DNA of 64,000 nucleotides from Hemibagrus wyckioides (Eukaryota; Chordata; Actinopteri; Siluriformes; Bagridae): NCBI RefSeq assembly GCF_019097595.1, contig NC_080734.1, positions 18,682,892 to 18,746,891 of the forward strand, read 5' to 3'. Shown piece by piece: positions 53,191 to 63,796 of this stretch (position 1 is its first letter; each line of letters starts with the position of its first letter). The notes under the pieces were generated by a model. It saw only the letters and a program-made list of their open reading frames with translations, ran no database searches and was not told where the DNA came from. The position numbers and the translations under genes were made by a program.

Positions 53191-53640
53191 TTACAGGCTT
53201 TTTCCTGATTCCATCACAATTATTTTTGCATCAGTGTAAGTGACGCCTTTGTAGGTTCCACTGGTTTTAAACTCCATCACGCTGCCAGGTGATCTGGACT
53301 GTGCTAGTGTAGGGGAGATCAAACGTAGCTCGGCCGATCGTGATGTCCACGTCTATGGTTTTCCCTGGAGGGACTTTGACAGGAAACGTGTATGCTTCAG
53401 TTTTCACCTCGGTGTTCTCCAAACCATATGAGCTCTCGTTTCCCACTGTAAGTTTGAATCCAGTTTCAACTTCCAGAAGACCTGAAACTTCTGCCTTCAC
53501 ACTTCCATGTGAAGCAAGGATTCCAGCTTGTTGGTAACAGACCAGGATGACTTTCTGGTGATTGTTTTGGAGGTTTCTAATTCATATTCTTGAGTTTCAC
53601 TAGTATTGTTATGGTATGTCATGGATTTGATTTCCTCAAC
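53191..53640 (-). pseudogene. aerolysin-like (natterin-type) domain, frameshifted
   Basis: Minus-strand coding remnants resemble the beta-rich aerolysin-like module of fish natterin/lectin-type pore-forming proteins. Signs are a Ser/Thr-rich strand segment before a TVTNKL-like motif, then strands ending in FPVKVPPGKTIDVDI, a hallmark of this family. The three pieces lie in different frames: about 53640-53510, then 53500-53285, then 53280-53191 to a TAA. At least two frameshifts (near 53505 and 53283) break it. No start exon or N-terminal lectin-type domain was found. It is best read as a dead partial copy; an assembly error is a less likely alternative. Confidence 0.6.
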
Positions 53641-53646
53641 AGCGAC

Positions 53647-53649
<3 letters not shown>

Positions 53650-53691
<42 letters not shown>

Positions 53692-53752
53692 GACGCAATC
53701 ACACTCTTGTTATCGTCACTATTTATTATTATTATTAGTATTATTATTATTC
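53650..53752. repeat. (TTA)n microsatellites
   Basis: TTATTA tract at about 53650-53692 and a second, shorter one at 53720-53752. Confidence 0.9.
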
Positions 53753-53759
53753 CGTTTCC

Positions 53760-55180
53760 TGGGCGCGCTACTAGTCCTAAACGGTAATAGCTAAAATTCT
53801 GGTTCCAACGCTAAAATGTTCATCATGTTATGCTTAAGTGTGCTATTACTTTTCATGTTGATAAGTATTGTAGTTTATTTTATATTAATTTTAAATGTGA
53901 TCGTTACGGACTTCACTTCCTGGTTTCCGCACGGGCATTTAAGGAGAGCGCGCACAGTTCGGCTTTTCTCTGAGATTTTCGGGAGCTGCCGTAAACAAGC
54001 ATGTAAAACATTACTAGTCCTAAATGGTAATAGCTAGAAACATGGTTCCAACGCTCAAATGTTGCCCATGTTATGCTTATGTGTGCCATTGCTTTTCATG
54101 CTGATAAGTATTGTAGTTTATTTTATATTAATGTGTACATGCATTGTTCACGGACTTCACTTCCTGGTTTCCGTACAGTTCGGTCTTTCTCGGGGATTTT
54201 CGGTAGGTGCCGTAAACGCATCTGTAGATGTCGTAAACAAGCATGTAAAACCTTACTAGTCCTAAACGGTAATAGCTAGAAACATGGTTCCAACACTGCT
54301 TAGGTGTGCTATTACTTTTCATGCTGACAAGTATTATAGTTTTTTATATGGATTTGTAAATGCATTTTTCACGGACTTCGGACCGCTGCTGTGTGTGTGT
54401 GAGACACGCCGGTTCGTTTAGACTTCATATTTTAACTGTAACTTTATTTTGTTTATTATTCAATAATTTTTTGCAATAGTTAGCATAGCATGTATAGTTT
54501 TTATATATGTAACGGAGGCTTGCGCTAGGTGCCGTGCAGTGAGTTGTATAAAGCCTGTTTCAACTTGCTTACAAGTCACCTTGCTTTTACTCCACTGATC
54601 TCAGTAGTATTACAAGCTGCACTTTAGCTTATTTGTTAGCGCGCCCGTGCTTAAGTGTGCTATTACTTTTCATGCTGATAAGTATTGTAGTTTATTTTAT
54701 ATTAATTTTTAAATGCATTACGGACTTCAGACCGAAGAAAGGAAGAGGTTGGACACATCGTCTTTAAACTGTTCCCAGCGCACACACTGGTTCGTTTAGA
54801 CTTCATATTTTAACCGTGGCTTTAGTTTGTATATATTATTTGAGAATGTCTTGCAATAGTTTAAGCATATTTAGCGTGAATATCGTATATTGTGTATTTG
54901 ATGGTGGCTAGCGGTAGTGCATGTAAAGTATTAGTACCACTGATCTCAATGATGTTACAAGTGGCAGTTTAGCTTATTTGGTAGAGCGTCCGCCTCCCAA
55001 GCTGGAGACCTGCTCGGAGTTGTGTTTATATATCATTTCAGAAGTTCTCGCAATAGTTTAAGCAACATCTCTTATATATGGTTCCAACGCTAAAATGTTG
55101 CTCATGTTGTGCTTAAGTGTGCTATTACTTTTCATACTGATAAGTATTATAGTTTATTTAATATGGATTACTCAATGCAT
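53760..55180 (+). repeat. cluster of ~240-bp repeats
   Basis: A module with CTAGTCCTAAACGGTAATAG, TGGTTCCAACGCTAAAATG and AGTGTGCTATTACTTTTCAT followed by TGATAAGTATT.TAGTTTATTT recurs at about 53768, 54010, 54252, 54650 (partial) and 55079. The first three are about 241 bp apart; the later ones are spread and broken. Sequences CTTCACTTCCTGGTTTCCG are shared too. The unit is not a recognised transposon. Confidence 0.75.
54966..55025 (+). repeat. tRNA-like fragment
   Basis: AGCTTATTTGGTAGAGCGTC then CGCCTCCCAAGCTGGAGAC resembles a tRNA from the D arm through the anticodon arm, including the Pol III A box (TTGGTAGAGCG). No intact T arm follows, so it is a relic or a SINE head. A weaker version (AGCTTATTTGTTAGCGCGCC) lies at about 54627. 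Confidence 0.45.
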
Positions 55181-55204
55181 TTTTCACGGACTTCAGACCG
55201 CTAC

Positions 55205-55266
55205 TGTGTGCGCGTGTGTGTGTGTGCGCGCGTGTGTGTGTGTGCGCGTGTGTGTGTGTGTGTGTG
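55205..55266. repeat. (TG/CG)n tract
   Basis: Alternating TGTG and CGCG blocks over about 60 bp, a Z-DNA-prone simple repeat. Confidence 0.9.
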
Positions 55267-55599
55267 ACCTCAGTTAGAGTGAGGGAAGAGGTTTTTTTTA
55301 AGGACGCATCGTCTTTAAACTGTTCCTACAGCTTGAGTTCTTACTCTACAGCCACATGAACTACCGTAAACTTTTTAAACTGTGACTATAGCTTTTAAAT
55401 ATTATTTTATCATGTCTTGCAATAGTTTAAGCAACATATTCGCAATCACACTCGCATTTTCTTCTGGAAATGTGACATTCTAATTTTTACTGTGAGCCTT
55501 ATTACTGCTAAAATAAGTGGTACCACCAGTACTTGGTGCTATTTTTCACTTCTTATTATATATTTACAATTTATATGTCAGTATTCTTTGTTTGAAAGG

Positions 55600-56035
55600 T
55601 AGAACTTTGAACTTGATTTTGAATGAAACGCAGAAACTTTCTGTGATGAACAGCAATTGGAACGTGAAAATATGCATCTTTCAGGTCGACACTTACAAAC
55701 CAATTGTCTGCTGCCACAGACTGAAGAACGTCGGCTGTGCGCAGCAATCAAAAAGGAAGGACACGCAGGAACAAATTCAGACGCCTCAAATTGAGAATTG
55801 GGCGGAACCCGCCATCCTTTTTCGGAACAAGAAAATATGTCGAATAAAACCCGTCTCTCTGGACGAGGGGATGAACTTTGTCTATGGCTTCCTTCTGTAA
55901 CAGTGAAAGAATTTCCAGAGAGAGAGAGCCATTGAAGGAACTGCGTCTCTGACAGCCGTCTGAACAATTCTTGAATATCTGGGAGGCCGGCGTCAAAACT
56001 GTAGAGTATATCCTCTGTTTAGAGTTGACCAACCC
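55600..56035 (-). pseudogene. DIRS-like reverse transcriptase fragment
   Basis: On the minus strand 56032-55935 encodes FYSTYFLVPKKDGGFRPILN and then RRLN, and after a frame change 55745-55640 encodes the motif-A region VSVDLKDAYFHVPIAV. Both are typical of reverse transcriptases of the DIRS type (LRPILDLRxLN and VDLKDAYFH forms). The segment with the YxDD motif, RNase H and recombinase is absent. A frameshift separates the two parts, so it is a dead fragment. Confidence 0.75.
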
Positions 56036-56224
56036 AGGGGTCTGCTGTGTTGGTCTTCCAGTACTCTAGCGTTCTACTGAAAAATGGTCAGCCACCGGCC
56101 TGAATGTCTCAGGCTTTGTGTGTGTCTGTTGAGTCTTATTATCTGAGTGGGTGTCTAATAAAAGTAAAGGATAAATAAAGATCACAATGTTCCTGTTTAC
56201 ATTTTTCCATCACCACAGTCTGAA

Positions 56225-56355
56225 TTTTTAAACTTTTTTTTTTTCTAATTTTTAAATATAATTCAAGCTTCTTTTTTTTTTATGTGTTTCATTTATAACC
56301 CACCCCGTGTTTGAACCTCCCATGCAACTATCCAAGTAAGGCTTAAGACTTAAAA
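56225..56355 (+). repeat. short dispersed repeat, copy 1
   Basis: T-rich start, then CACCTCCCATG.AACTATCCAAGTAA.GCTTAAGACT, also found at 57165-57285 in the same orientation. Confidence 0.7.
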
Positions 56356-57164
56356 AGTTGTTTTTATTTAGTGTTACCCCTAATACTGGTCACTGACTAA
56401 TACTAATTTATTAGTCAGCTTTACATTGAGTTATTGACTTTTTATTCATTTATTCCTCATTTTGCTTTGACCAGTTAGTTTTATTTAAGTCTCATAAAGT
56501 AAAATTACAAGGTAACCTGCAATATATTCAGAATGTTTGTGTGATATGCACAATAAATTCATAAATTCATCAAGTGCCATCTCTCTTAGGTTTGATGCAT
56601 TTGCTTGTTTTGGGATTCTTTTGAGAGAGTAAAAGGGGTTGGGAAAGCTATTATAGCAAATTACACTGAAAGATTTATCAGAACAGCTTTGGCACTATCT
56701 GACTACATCACCCTAGGAATTTCACCCAAAGAATTAACATGCACAGGTTTAAATCACCGATATTGGTCAGAGAGATTGGCCACCATACAAAAATAAGTTG
56801 TTTATTGACAATTCTTTAATAAAAGCAGCATTTAAATAAATACAGTTGCATTTGATTCTTTCTCAGTAGACCACAAAGGGTCAGAAAACAGTCAAAGCAG
56901 TGAACTAGAGGCAACAACCGAGGCAGAGGGTCAGGCTAACCTCTCCGCAAACGTACCTTCCTTGCACACACACACAAACGTGAAGATGAAGAGCACAACG
57001 CACGTTGAGGACCATCAAGGAAGGTCCAGTCCTCTACCCCAAGTGCCCAGGCTCTGCCAAGACAAAGAAGATAGACATCAAAAGGTAGAACAATGGAGTA
57101 ACCTTTAGCTGAGTTTATCAGGCTCAGTGTCGGACCATGTGACTAGATCAGAAAATTTTTTAAA

Positions 57165-57290
57165 CATTTTTTTTTTTTTTTTTAATCTTTTTTTAATAGA
57201 ATTGAAATTCAAACTTTGTATTTTATTTATAATCCGCCCCGTGTATGCACCTCCCATGTAACTATCCAAGTAATGCTTAAGACTGTCGTG
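57165..57290 (+). repeat. short dispersed repeat, copy 2
   Basis: Partner of 56225-56355; T-rich run followed by the same ~60-bp core with several substitutions. Confidence 0.7.
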
Positions 57291-57480
57291 ATGTCGGAGC
57301 TCAGAATCCAGCAGAAAGCCCATTTCTTTCATTTTAGCAGCAGTTTACAGATTCAGATCCCTAATGAGCAAGCCGGTGGCGAGGAAAAACTACATGAAGA
57401 AACCTCGAGAGGAACCAGACTCAAAAGGAAACCCATCCTCATCTGGGTGCCACCAGAGAATGTGATTATAAATCAATAAT
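57291..57480 (+). repeat. dispersed fish repeat fragment
   Basis: AATGAGCAAGCCGGTGGCGA, GAGAGGAACCAGACTCAAAA and CCCATCCTCATCTGGGTG form a pattern I associate with a widespread fish repeat. No coding function is seen. Confidence 0.5.
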
Positions 57481-57942
57481 CTTCTACAGCTGTAGGCTAT
57501 GAGGTCAAATAGGACCAGTGGTGGCTCTGATACCTAACAAATCTGCTGCTGCCTAAAGAAACAGTCCAATGGTTTTCCATTAGACTAGCTGAGGTGACGC
57601 CTAAACCCCAGAAGCAAACATCTGTTTGGCCCATCACAGTGGCAGGAGTAATGTGAAATTGTGTTTCCTGAAAAACACACAACAGCATGACCTTGTGCTT
57701 CTACAGTGGAGCACTGAGGCCTTGTGTTGATGCCAGTGATGCTTTCTCGGAGCTTTTAAAGTTTGAAGCAGGCAGAGCGTCAGCTTCTGTTAATCAGCTG
57801 GAGCGCACCAGTGCTGCAGGTGGCTACTGATCAAGACACACAAGAAGGTCTGATGGAGTCGAGCGGTGGGAGCACGTGGAGGTGGGTCTGGGGCGGGATT
57901 AAGCACTTTTAACTTAATTTTTTAAAAAAGGATATTTTTGGA

Positions 57943-60900
57943 TCAGCTAGAAGATCCAGGGTCTTCAGGAGCCTGTGAACTAAAACAAACAATAAAAGTT
58001 AGATATTAAAATAGACTAGAAACAATCAGTATTACCTAATTTTAGATTTTAATATAATGATGTGTTCTTAATATAACTTCATAATATAAATAACAAAATA
58101 ATATAAATCTGTTAGAGACCTCAGTGCTGATATCTGTAGTCTAGACTATTATAGTGTGTCTTAAGTAAGTGTAATGAAGTCTGTTCTGTTCTAACTCTCT
58201 TACCTAGACAGTTTCTGTCTAAACCAGGTGTGGTTCGGGATTTCATCAAACAGAGCTTGCTTGTAGTTTTGCAGACACAATGATAACAGCTGGCAGCACT
58301 CTGTGTTGGCAGTAATGAGACAGAGCTTGAGATAAAAATTATTGCAATGCTTAATTCTACAGGTCAAATTGTGATGCTTCTGAAATGCAAAAATGAAAGG
58401 ATTTGCTCACCTGGAGAACCAAACTGTGAACACTTCTCAATGATCTGATTTGAAGACTCAACGTAAACGTCTCCATAGAGCATTTCAGCCAGGATTAAAC
58501 CCAGACTCCAGATGCAAGAAATATATTCTATATAGAAATAAAGAGCAGTTACATGACAGAAATAACCTCCAGTGTACTGGCTTTGAATATATCCTATATC
58601 TTTTCTGAACTGACCCATCCTGTCACAATCTGACACCAAAACGCTGTAGCTAAAGTCTATCAACTTCACTTCTAGCGTGTCCGGATTCACCAGAATATTC
58701 TTGGAATGGATGTCGCCGTGGAAAACTCCATGGGCAATGCAGTGACCAACAGCTTGAACCACCTGCTGCATGATCTCTCGAGCCACATCTTCCGAGAGAT
58801 GATTATTTCCCTGCATTCTGCAGAACGTCTCGAGGTCTATGCAGGGGCTGAGTCGCTCAAGCACCAAGACAAAAGAAGTGGACACATCGAGACATTCCAG
58901 CAGCTCCACCACATTCTCACAACGAGGCTGCTCGGACACCATCTCCATTAACTCCACCTCCCGAGGCTTTGTTCCAGGCTAAAATTCCAAACAGACATAG
59001 TTAGCATGGGTTTGGAGTGAATACGGTTAAACTGTGATAAGCAGAGATTACAATGTCGGTACAACGATTAACAGTCTTTCTCTGATACTTATTATGGAGG
59101 ATTCAGAAATCTCAATCTTTAATGATGTTCACAGTAATCAATACATGGAAGTATCATATTGGACTAGATCTGCTCTATAACATGATGGTGATTTACACTT
59201 TATTGGGTCTCTACAGAATGCAGTAGTAAAGTAAGGGTACTTACAAATGACTCTGACCTTTTTGCTCAAATATTTCAAGGCAACCTGTTCACAAAGACAA
59301 AACAGAATTAGTTCAATAACAATTTAAAACGATCCTCCTGTTCCAAAGTTTACACCCCCTAGCTCGTAATGTATTGTGTTGCCTTCTTGAGCATCAGTGA
59401 CACATATTGTAATAGTTGTGTACGAGTCTCTCATTTGTCCTTGGTTACCAACCTTAACATCATATAGCCTCTGTTGGAAACGGGTAAACTATGCAGAAGA
59501 TGCTGGAAGAGCAAAGAATGTGCAGGACCTGAAGGATTTTTCTAAAGAAATGTGGGCAGTTTTACTGCTCAGGACAAACAAGGGACTCATGAACACTATC
59601 CCAACACATAAAAGCAGTTGCTGATTGTCCAAGTAACAACACACCGTACTTTAGAATCAAGTGGGTGTAAACTCTTCAACTGGAACATGTGTCTTGTGAA
59701 CTATATGTAAAGAACTGGCTTATTCAAGGCAGAACCACCAAATCCTCTTATCTTTCTATCTTTCTACTAATCTTTCTACAGATTCAGCAAAGGGGATGAC
59801 GCCTTACACATACACTATATTGCCAAAAGTTTTGGGACTTCTGCCTTTACATGCACATGACATCCAATTCTTAATTCTCCAATTCTTAATATGGAGTTGT
59901 CCCACCCTTTGCAGCTATAACAGTTTCAACTGTTGTTTGAAGACTTTCCACAAGGTTTAGGAGTGTGTTTATGGGAATTTTTGACCATTCCTCTAGAAGC
60001 ACATTGGTGAGGTCAGGCACTGATGTTGGACGAGAAGGCCTGGCTCACAGTCTCCGCTCTAATTCATCCCAGAGGTGTTCTGTGGGGTTGAGGTCAGGCC
60101 AGTCAAGTTCCTCCACACCAAACTCTCTCATCTATGTCTTTATGGACCTTGCTTCGTGAACTAGTGTGCAGTCATGTTGGAACAGGAAGGGGTCATTGCA
60201 TTTGCATTGCACTTGGTGATGTAATGCTTGGATACAGCTCCTCGGCCATGAAAACCCATTCCATGATGCTCACTACGCATTGTTCTTGTGCTAATCTGAA
60301 GGCCACGGGAAGTTTGGAGGTCTGTAGCTATTGACTGATTTTATGTAGACTTCCACTTCATGGCCGTGTTGCTGTTTTTCCCAATTGCAAAATTTCCACT
60401 TTGTTATAATACCACTAACAGTTCACCGTAGAATATTTAGTAGTGAGGAAACTTCATGAATTGACTTATTGTAATTATTACTTTATAAAACACTTATCTG
60501 TCTAGTCTCTAGTTTCTTGGTGGCCACAAGTCAGTTTAGAAAGCATCCTAGAAAACCGTGTTTAATTCAGCGCAGTTGTATTTGGGTTTTTTTTTTTTGT
60601 TTGCACGACTGTAAAATTTCAGAAACTAAATGATAAAATTGAAATGTATATTTATTCCTAACGAGCCAGTCAGAGACAGCAGTGGCAAGGAAATACTCCC
60701 TAAGACACGGGCTGATCCTTTTCATTTACCTATAACAGCATTTTGTATGAAATATAATGCAATGGTTTGAACTTTAGAACTTTCTGATGCTCATTTTCCA
60801 GAGGCCTCATTTACGTTTCCTATATTTTCCCACTTCCAATCAGCTCACATCACTGATTCAGGCACTGTAGTAATTTGTCTAAATTTGTCCAATCTGACTG

Positions 60901-63331
60901 TGTCTCAGGGAAGTGTGTTAATGCTCTACAATTTCTGTATGGAGTTGATCTGTGGTAATTAACTGTACATGTGCAGACTTCTTACCGGTCTCCCGTCTGC
61001 CTTACGCTCTCCAGCATAAACAGCGCTGTGGGCTCCTTTTCCCAACAGCTCTCCCACAATGTACCGTGAATCTAATTCCTCTGTTTTACACACACACACA
61101 GGGTTGGAAGATAAAGATTACATCACAGAGATGTTATTAAATGGTCCTGTCTCTGAATCTGGTGTTTTAAATATGATCATCTGGAACATTACTAACATTT
61201 TTAAACTGAAGAGAACATTTGAATGAAACAGATTACCCATCATGAAATAAGGTAAAGATTTTGCAAACTGATCTTTGCAGCTATCTAAGCTCCAGTTATT
61301 TCTGTCTCTTACCCAAAGACTTACATCTGGCTATACATGTGTAAATCTGTGCTATAGTTTACTTTATAATAAACCACCCTGTGGAACAAATTATGACTAG
61401 ACATTATTTTGTACCATCCTGATCTCTCTCTATCTCTGTAGTTAATTTTGCTGAGTTATATGTTTGCTATCTACACAGCACTGTACATACCTTGGAACTC
61501 CTGAGAGGAGCTGGGCTGCTTCAGGTTAAAAGAAACAGGAGGATAAAATGCATGGACATATCTGAGCAGCCGGCAAAGTTTCAGCAGCCACTCGGTTTCT
61601 TCTGCCTTCTTTTGAAGCAGACCATAAGAAAGCTACAAGACAAACAGGGAAAGTAAAACACTGATGAAGACTTTGCATTTGTTAACCAGGAGCCTTTTCA
61701 CAATTATAAATCTTCTTACTTACCTCTATAACGCTTCCAATTAAATAGCTGTTGGCGTGCCGAGGCATTGTGAAGATGCTTTTAGTGATTCCTTCACAGT
61801 ACTTGAGTGCTTGATCAGAAAGTCCGTCCTTGGCTAGCTTGAGGGCATGAAAGTACTTCAGTGTCTAAGACAGACAAAGAATCGTTCATTCTCAGTACCA
61901 TGGTTCCTCGTCAAATTTGACATGAAAAAGAAATGAAGAAAATTTCAAACCTGGAAGTGTGGCTGGCTGATCCCTGAGGTCAGAGACATTGCATGCTCAT
62001 AGACCTCAGTTCTCTCCATCACATCCTGTGGGGCTGACTGATATACGTGTAACCTGGTACAAAGAGCAAACATATCAAGTTAGGAATGTAAAAACAGACA
62101 CACACACACACAACGTACAGATTATATCCGATCAGGTCAAATGTATCACGTAATCCCAGCTCCATGCGTGCCACCACATAGCAGATGTGTCCTGCAAAGG
62201 TCTGTCTTCCGGAAACTGAAAATGAAAAACAAAAAGCACATGAGGATCAGAGATCTTAACCCAGTCCACTTTATTAGGAACACCAGTTCATTTATACAAT
62301 TACACAAATCAAGTTTCTGAAATATAGAAACTTTCTTCAACAACCAAGCAACAGATTCTGAGATTCTTTCTCCATTCTGATGTTTGCACTGAACATTAAT
62401 CAAAGCTCTTGACCTGTATCTACGTGACTTTATACATTGTGCTGCTGCTTCCATGTGACTTACTGATGGATGAATGTTCAGGTTTTCCTAGTAAAGTGGC
62501 TAATGAATGTAGTAACATGTTAATTCTAGAAAAATCCCTGTACTGTAGAGTGAATCCGTACCAAAATCATCTCCCATTTTAACAATGGCTTTTCGCTTTT
62601 CCTCTTCTGTGGCCCTGGAGCATAAAAGACGTGCCAGAGGAATACACCAGTCTGTCAGGTCCTTAGCCGATCCGAACTGTAGCAGAAAGTGTCACGTTAG
62701 TCCACAGGATACTGACAAAAACAACACACTCAGTAAAGGTAGACACTGAAACCCTCACCTTTCTCCTCACATCCCTGTAGCCCTTGAAGATGACTGGGGC
62801 GAATATCAGCCATCATCACTCTCTAAAAAGAAAAACATTTATATTCATTTATATATGTCCACTATACAAATATTTATTTATTTACACACTTCTTAAAACA
62901 CACAGCATCTCTGGATATCATCATTTATCCTCCTTAAATAATCCCAGCTGTAGCACATAATGAAATCCAGCACTTACTCCATTTCGTTTATAGAAGAGTT
63001 CCATAATCATCCAGAAGAAATAGAAGGTCTGTTGATCAGGGTCATTCAGCTGTTTGAAACACTCCTGAATCTTCCCCTGAATAAACCTGATCAGGTCGTC
63101 CTTCTGCATCTTATTACTGCAAAAGATGTTGGAAAAAACTGAGTTATATAGATCTCACACACACACACACACACACACACACCACCTGATGACATGCTTC
63201 ATAACATCAGTACTAAAATCTCACCTCATCAGAGGACCACGAAATGGTACCTTCTTCACATTAGGTCCTTTTCCATCTTGAGGTGTACAATATTCACGTA
63301 CAAACGATGTCTTCACCACGCTTTTGCAATT
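57943..63331 (-). CDS. Sec16-like / Pim-like kinase chimera (5' end outside window)
   Basis: Thirteen minus-strand exons: 63225-63331, 62978-63116, 62759-62822, 62563-62661, 62119-62215, 61951-62053, 61724-61864, 61491-61632, 60986-61080, 59258-59284, 58411-58978, 58204-58300, 57943-57979. Joined, they give 572 codons with a TGA at 57943. The first eight encode part of a Sec16 central domain (COPII assembly scaffold at ER exit sites), the last five a Pim-like Ser/Thr kinase. The domain junction splits one codon (CAA G / AG GAA), so splicing keeps frame. Two joins need weaker sites: acceptor CTAAG at 62662 (the better CTACAG at 62677 would read into TAA at 62663-62665), and donor GTCAGA at 59257 (the better GTAAGT at 59244 shifts frame). 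A Tc1-derived insertion sits in the 60985-59285 intron. It is either a real fusion with unusual splicing or a decaying one. Confidence 0.65.
59811..60440 (-). mobile_element. Tc1-derived insertion within an intron
   Basis: It begins TACACTATATTGCCAAAAGT, the same TIR as at 3.2 kb, and on the minus strand carries a decayed end of the same transposase (AAAATTCCCATAAACACACT, the LDWP and PIEHLW region). From about 60186 it continues with unrelated internal sequence that looks like a non-autonomous derivative. The other TIR was not found. Confidence 0.75.
60645..60815 (+). repeat. ~170-bp dispersed repeat, copy 1
   Basis: AGCAGTGGCAAGGA, ACAGCATTTTGTATGAAATA then TAATG and CAGAGGCCTCATTT also occur at 63797-63955 in the same order and orientation. 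Lies in the intron between kinase exons. Confidence 0.8.
61491..63331 (-). other. Sec16-like domain exons
   Basis: Matches to the Sec16A/B central domain, in order: FRGPLM (Sec16 FPGPL), FYKRNG (LLCRQNG), VMMADI (VVGTDIAELL), SLARLLCSR...AIVKMGDDF (HLAMVLSN...MGDTL), FAGHICYVVARM (AHFCYLMA), RTEVYEHAMSL (RTEIYEYAQSL), FHALKLAKDGLSDQALKYCE ([21 protein letters not shown]) and a C-terminal helix pair. About 100 residues usual between TDIAELL and the HLAMVLSN part (the EALEWA and HALFLSS helices) are absent; exon 62759-62822 goes directly to the later exon. This is comparison with family sequences as remembered, not an alignment run. Confidence 0.75.
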
Positions 63332-63796
63332 CTGTGGAACAGCAGCAGATGATATGTTATTTATACGGTTACGGGTGTTTTTTAGTTTTATATTTGTCTC
63401 TACAGTTTGGTCATCTGTGGCTTTTTGAAGATTTTGAGAATGCAGGCTCAGTAAATCTCACTAAATGATGTTTTTAAAACATGTTGTAGCTGTTTCTATG
63501 CCAAATAAATGTAAAAATAAGAAACACAGTTAAACTGTAATCACACCAATAATTCATTCCAGAAAATAGGAAATACAGAAGGAACAAAGTTCATTTACTG
63601 AACGATTCAGAATTTGATATCAGGTCTGATTTCTTCCATAGCCCATCCACCATTTTGTTTTTTGCTTCCATCTGGTCGATACTGATACTTTCTCTAACTA
63701 AATATTTGTACTGACTTGTATGCACAGTCCTATACTCATCTTCTGAATGTACTTTCTGAATATACAATTTCAGAATATAAAAGTTATAAAATATAT
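63332..63796. other. upstream or intronic DNA of the chimeric gene
   Basis: No further Sec16 exon recognised. A (CA)n tract lies at 63158-63182, in the neighbouring intron. The N-terminal part of the gene, if present, must lie beyond 64000. Confidence 0.5.

Larger units (their letters stand above)
57943..61080 (-). other. Pim-like kinase exons, probable pseudokinase
   Basis: Residue numbers count from the window-internal start. Glycine loop GELLGKGAHSAVYAG (about 307-321; third Gly is Ser). VALK Lys at 333. Alpha-C Glu at 345 in PREVELMEMV. Hinge VLVLERLSPCIDLETF. Catalytic loop HGDIHSKN (about 425-432): Asp and Asn kept, Arg to Gly, Lys to His. DFG reads DFS (446-448). The activation segment lacks the PPEW motif of Pim kinases. 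The C-lobe keeps IWSLGLILAEMLYGD, ECCQLLSLCL and HTWF. Fish Pim-like kinases share LMEMVS, NPDTLEVKLIDF and ECC..., so the family call is firm; activity is doubtful. Confidence 0.8.

Noticed and set aside
55517..55900. 127-codon plus-strand frame
   Set aside because: Opposite strand of the DIRS-like reverse transcriptase; no homology of its own.
58528..58566. 39-bp intron in the kinase activation segment
   Set aside because: Too short for a vertebrate intron, weak GTTATT donor, and the frame reads through without a stop, so I kept one exon.
59965..60159. Plus-strand frame with HSSRSTLVRSGTDVG
   Set aside because: Antisense of a Tc1 transposase remnant.
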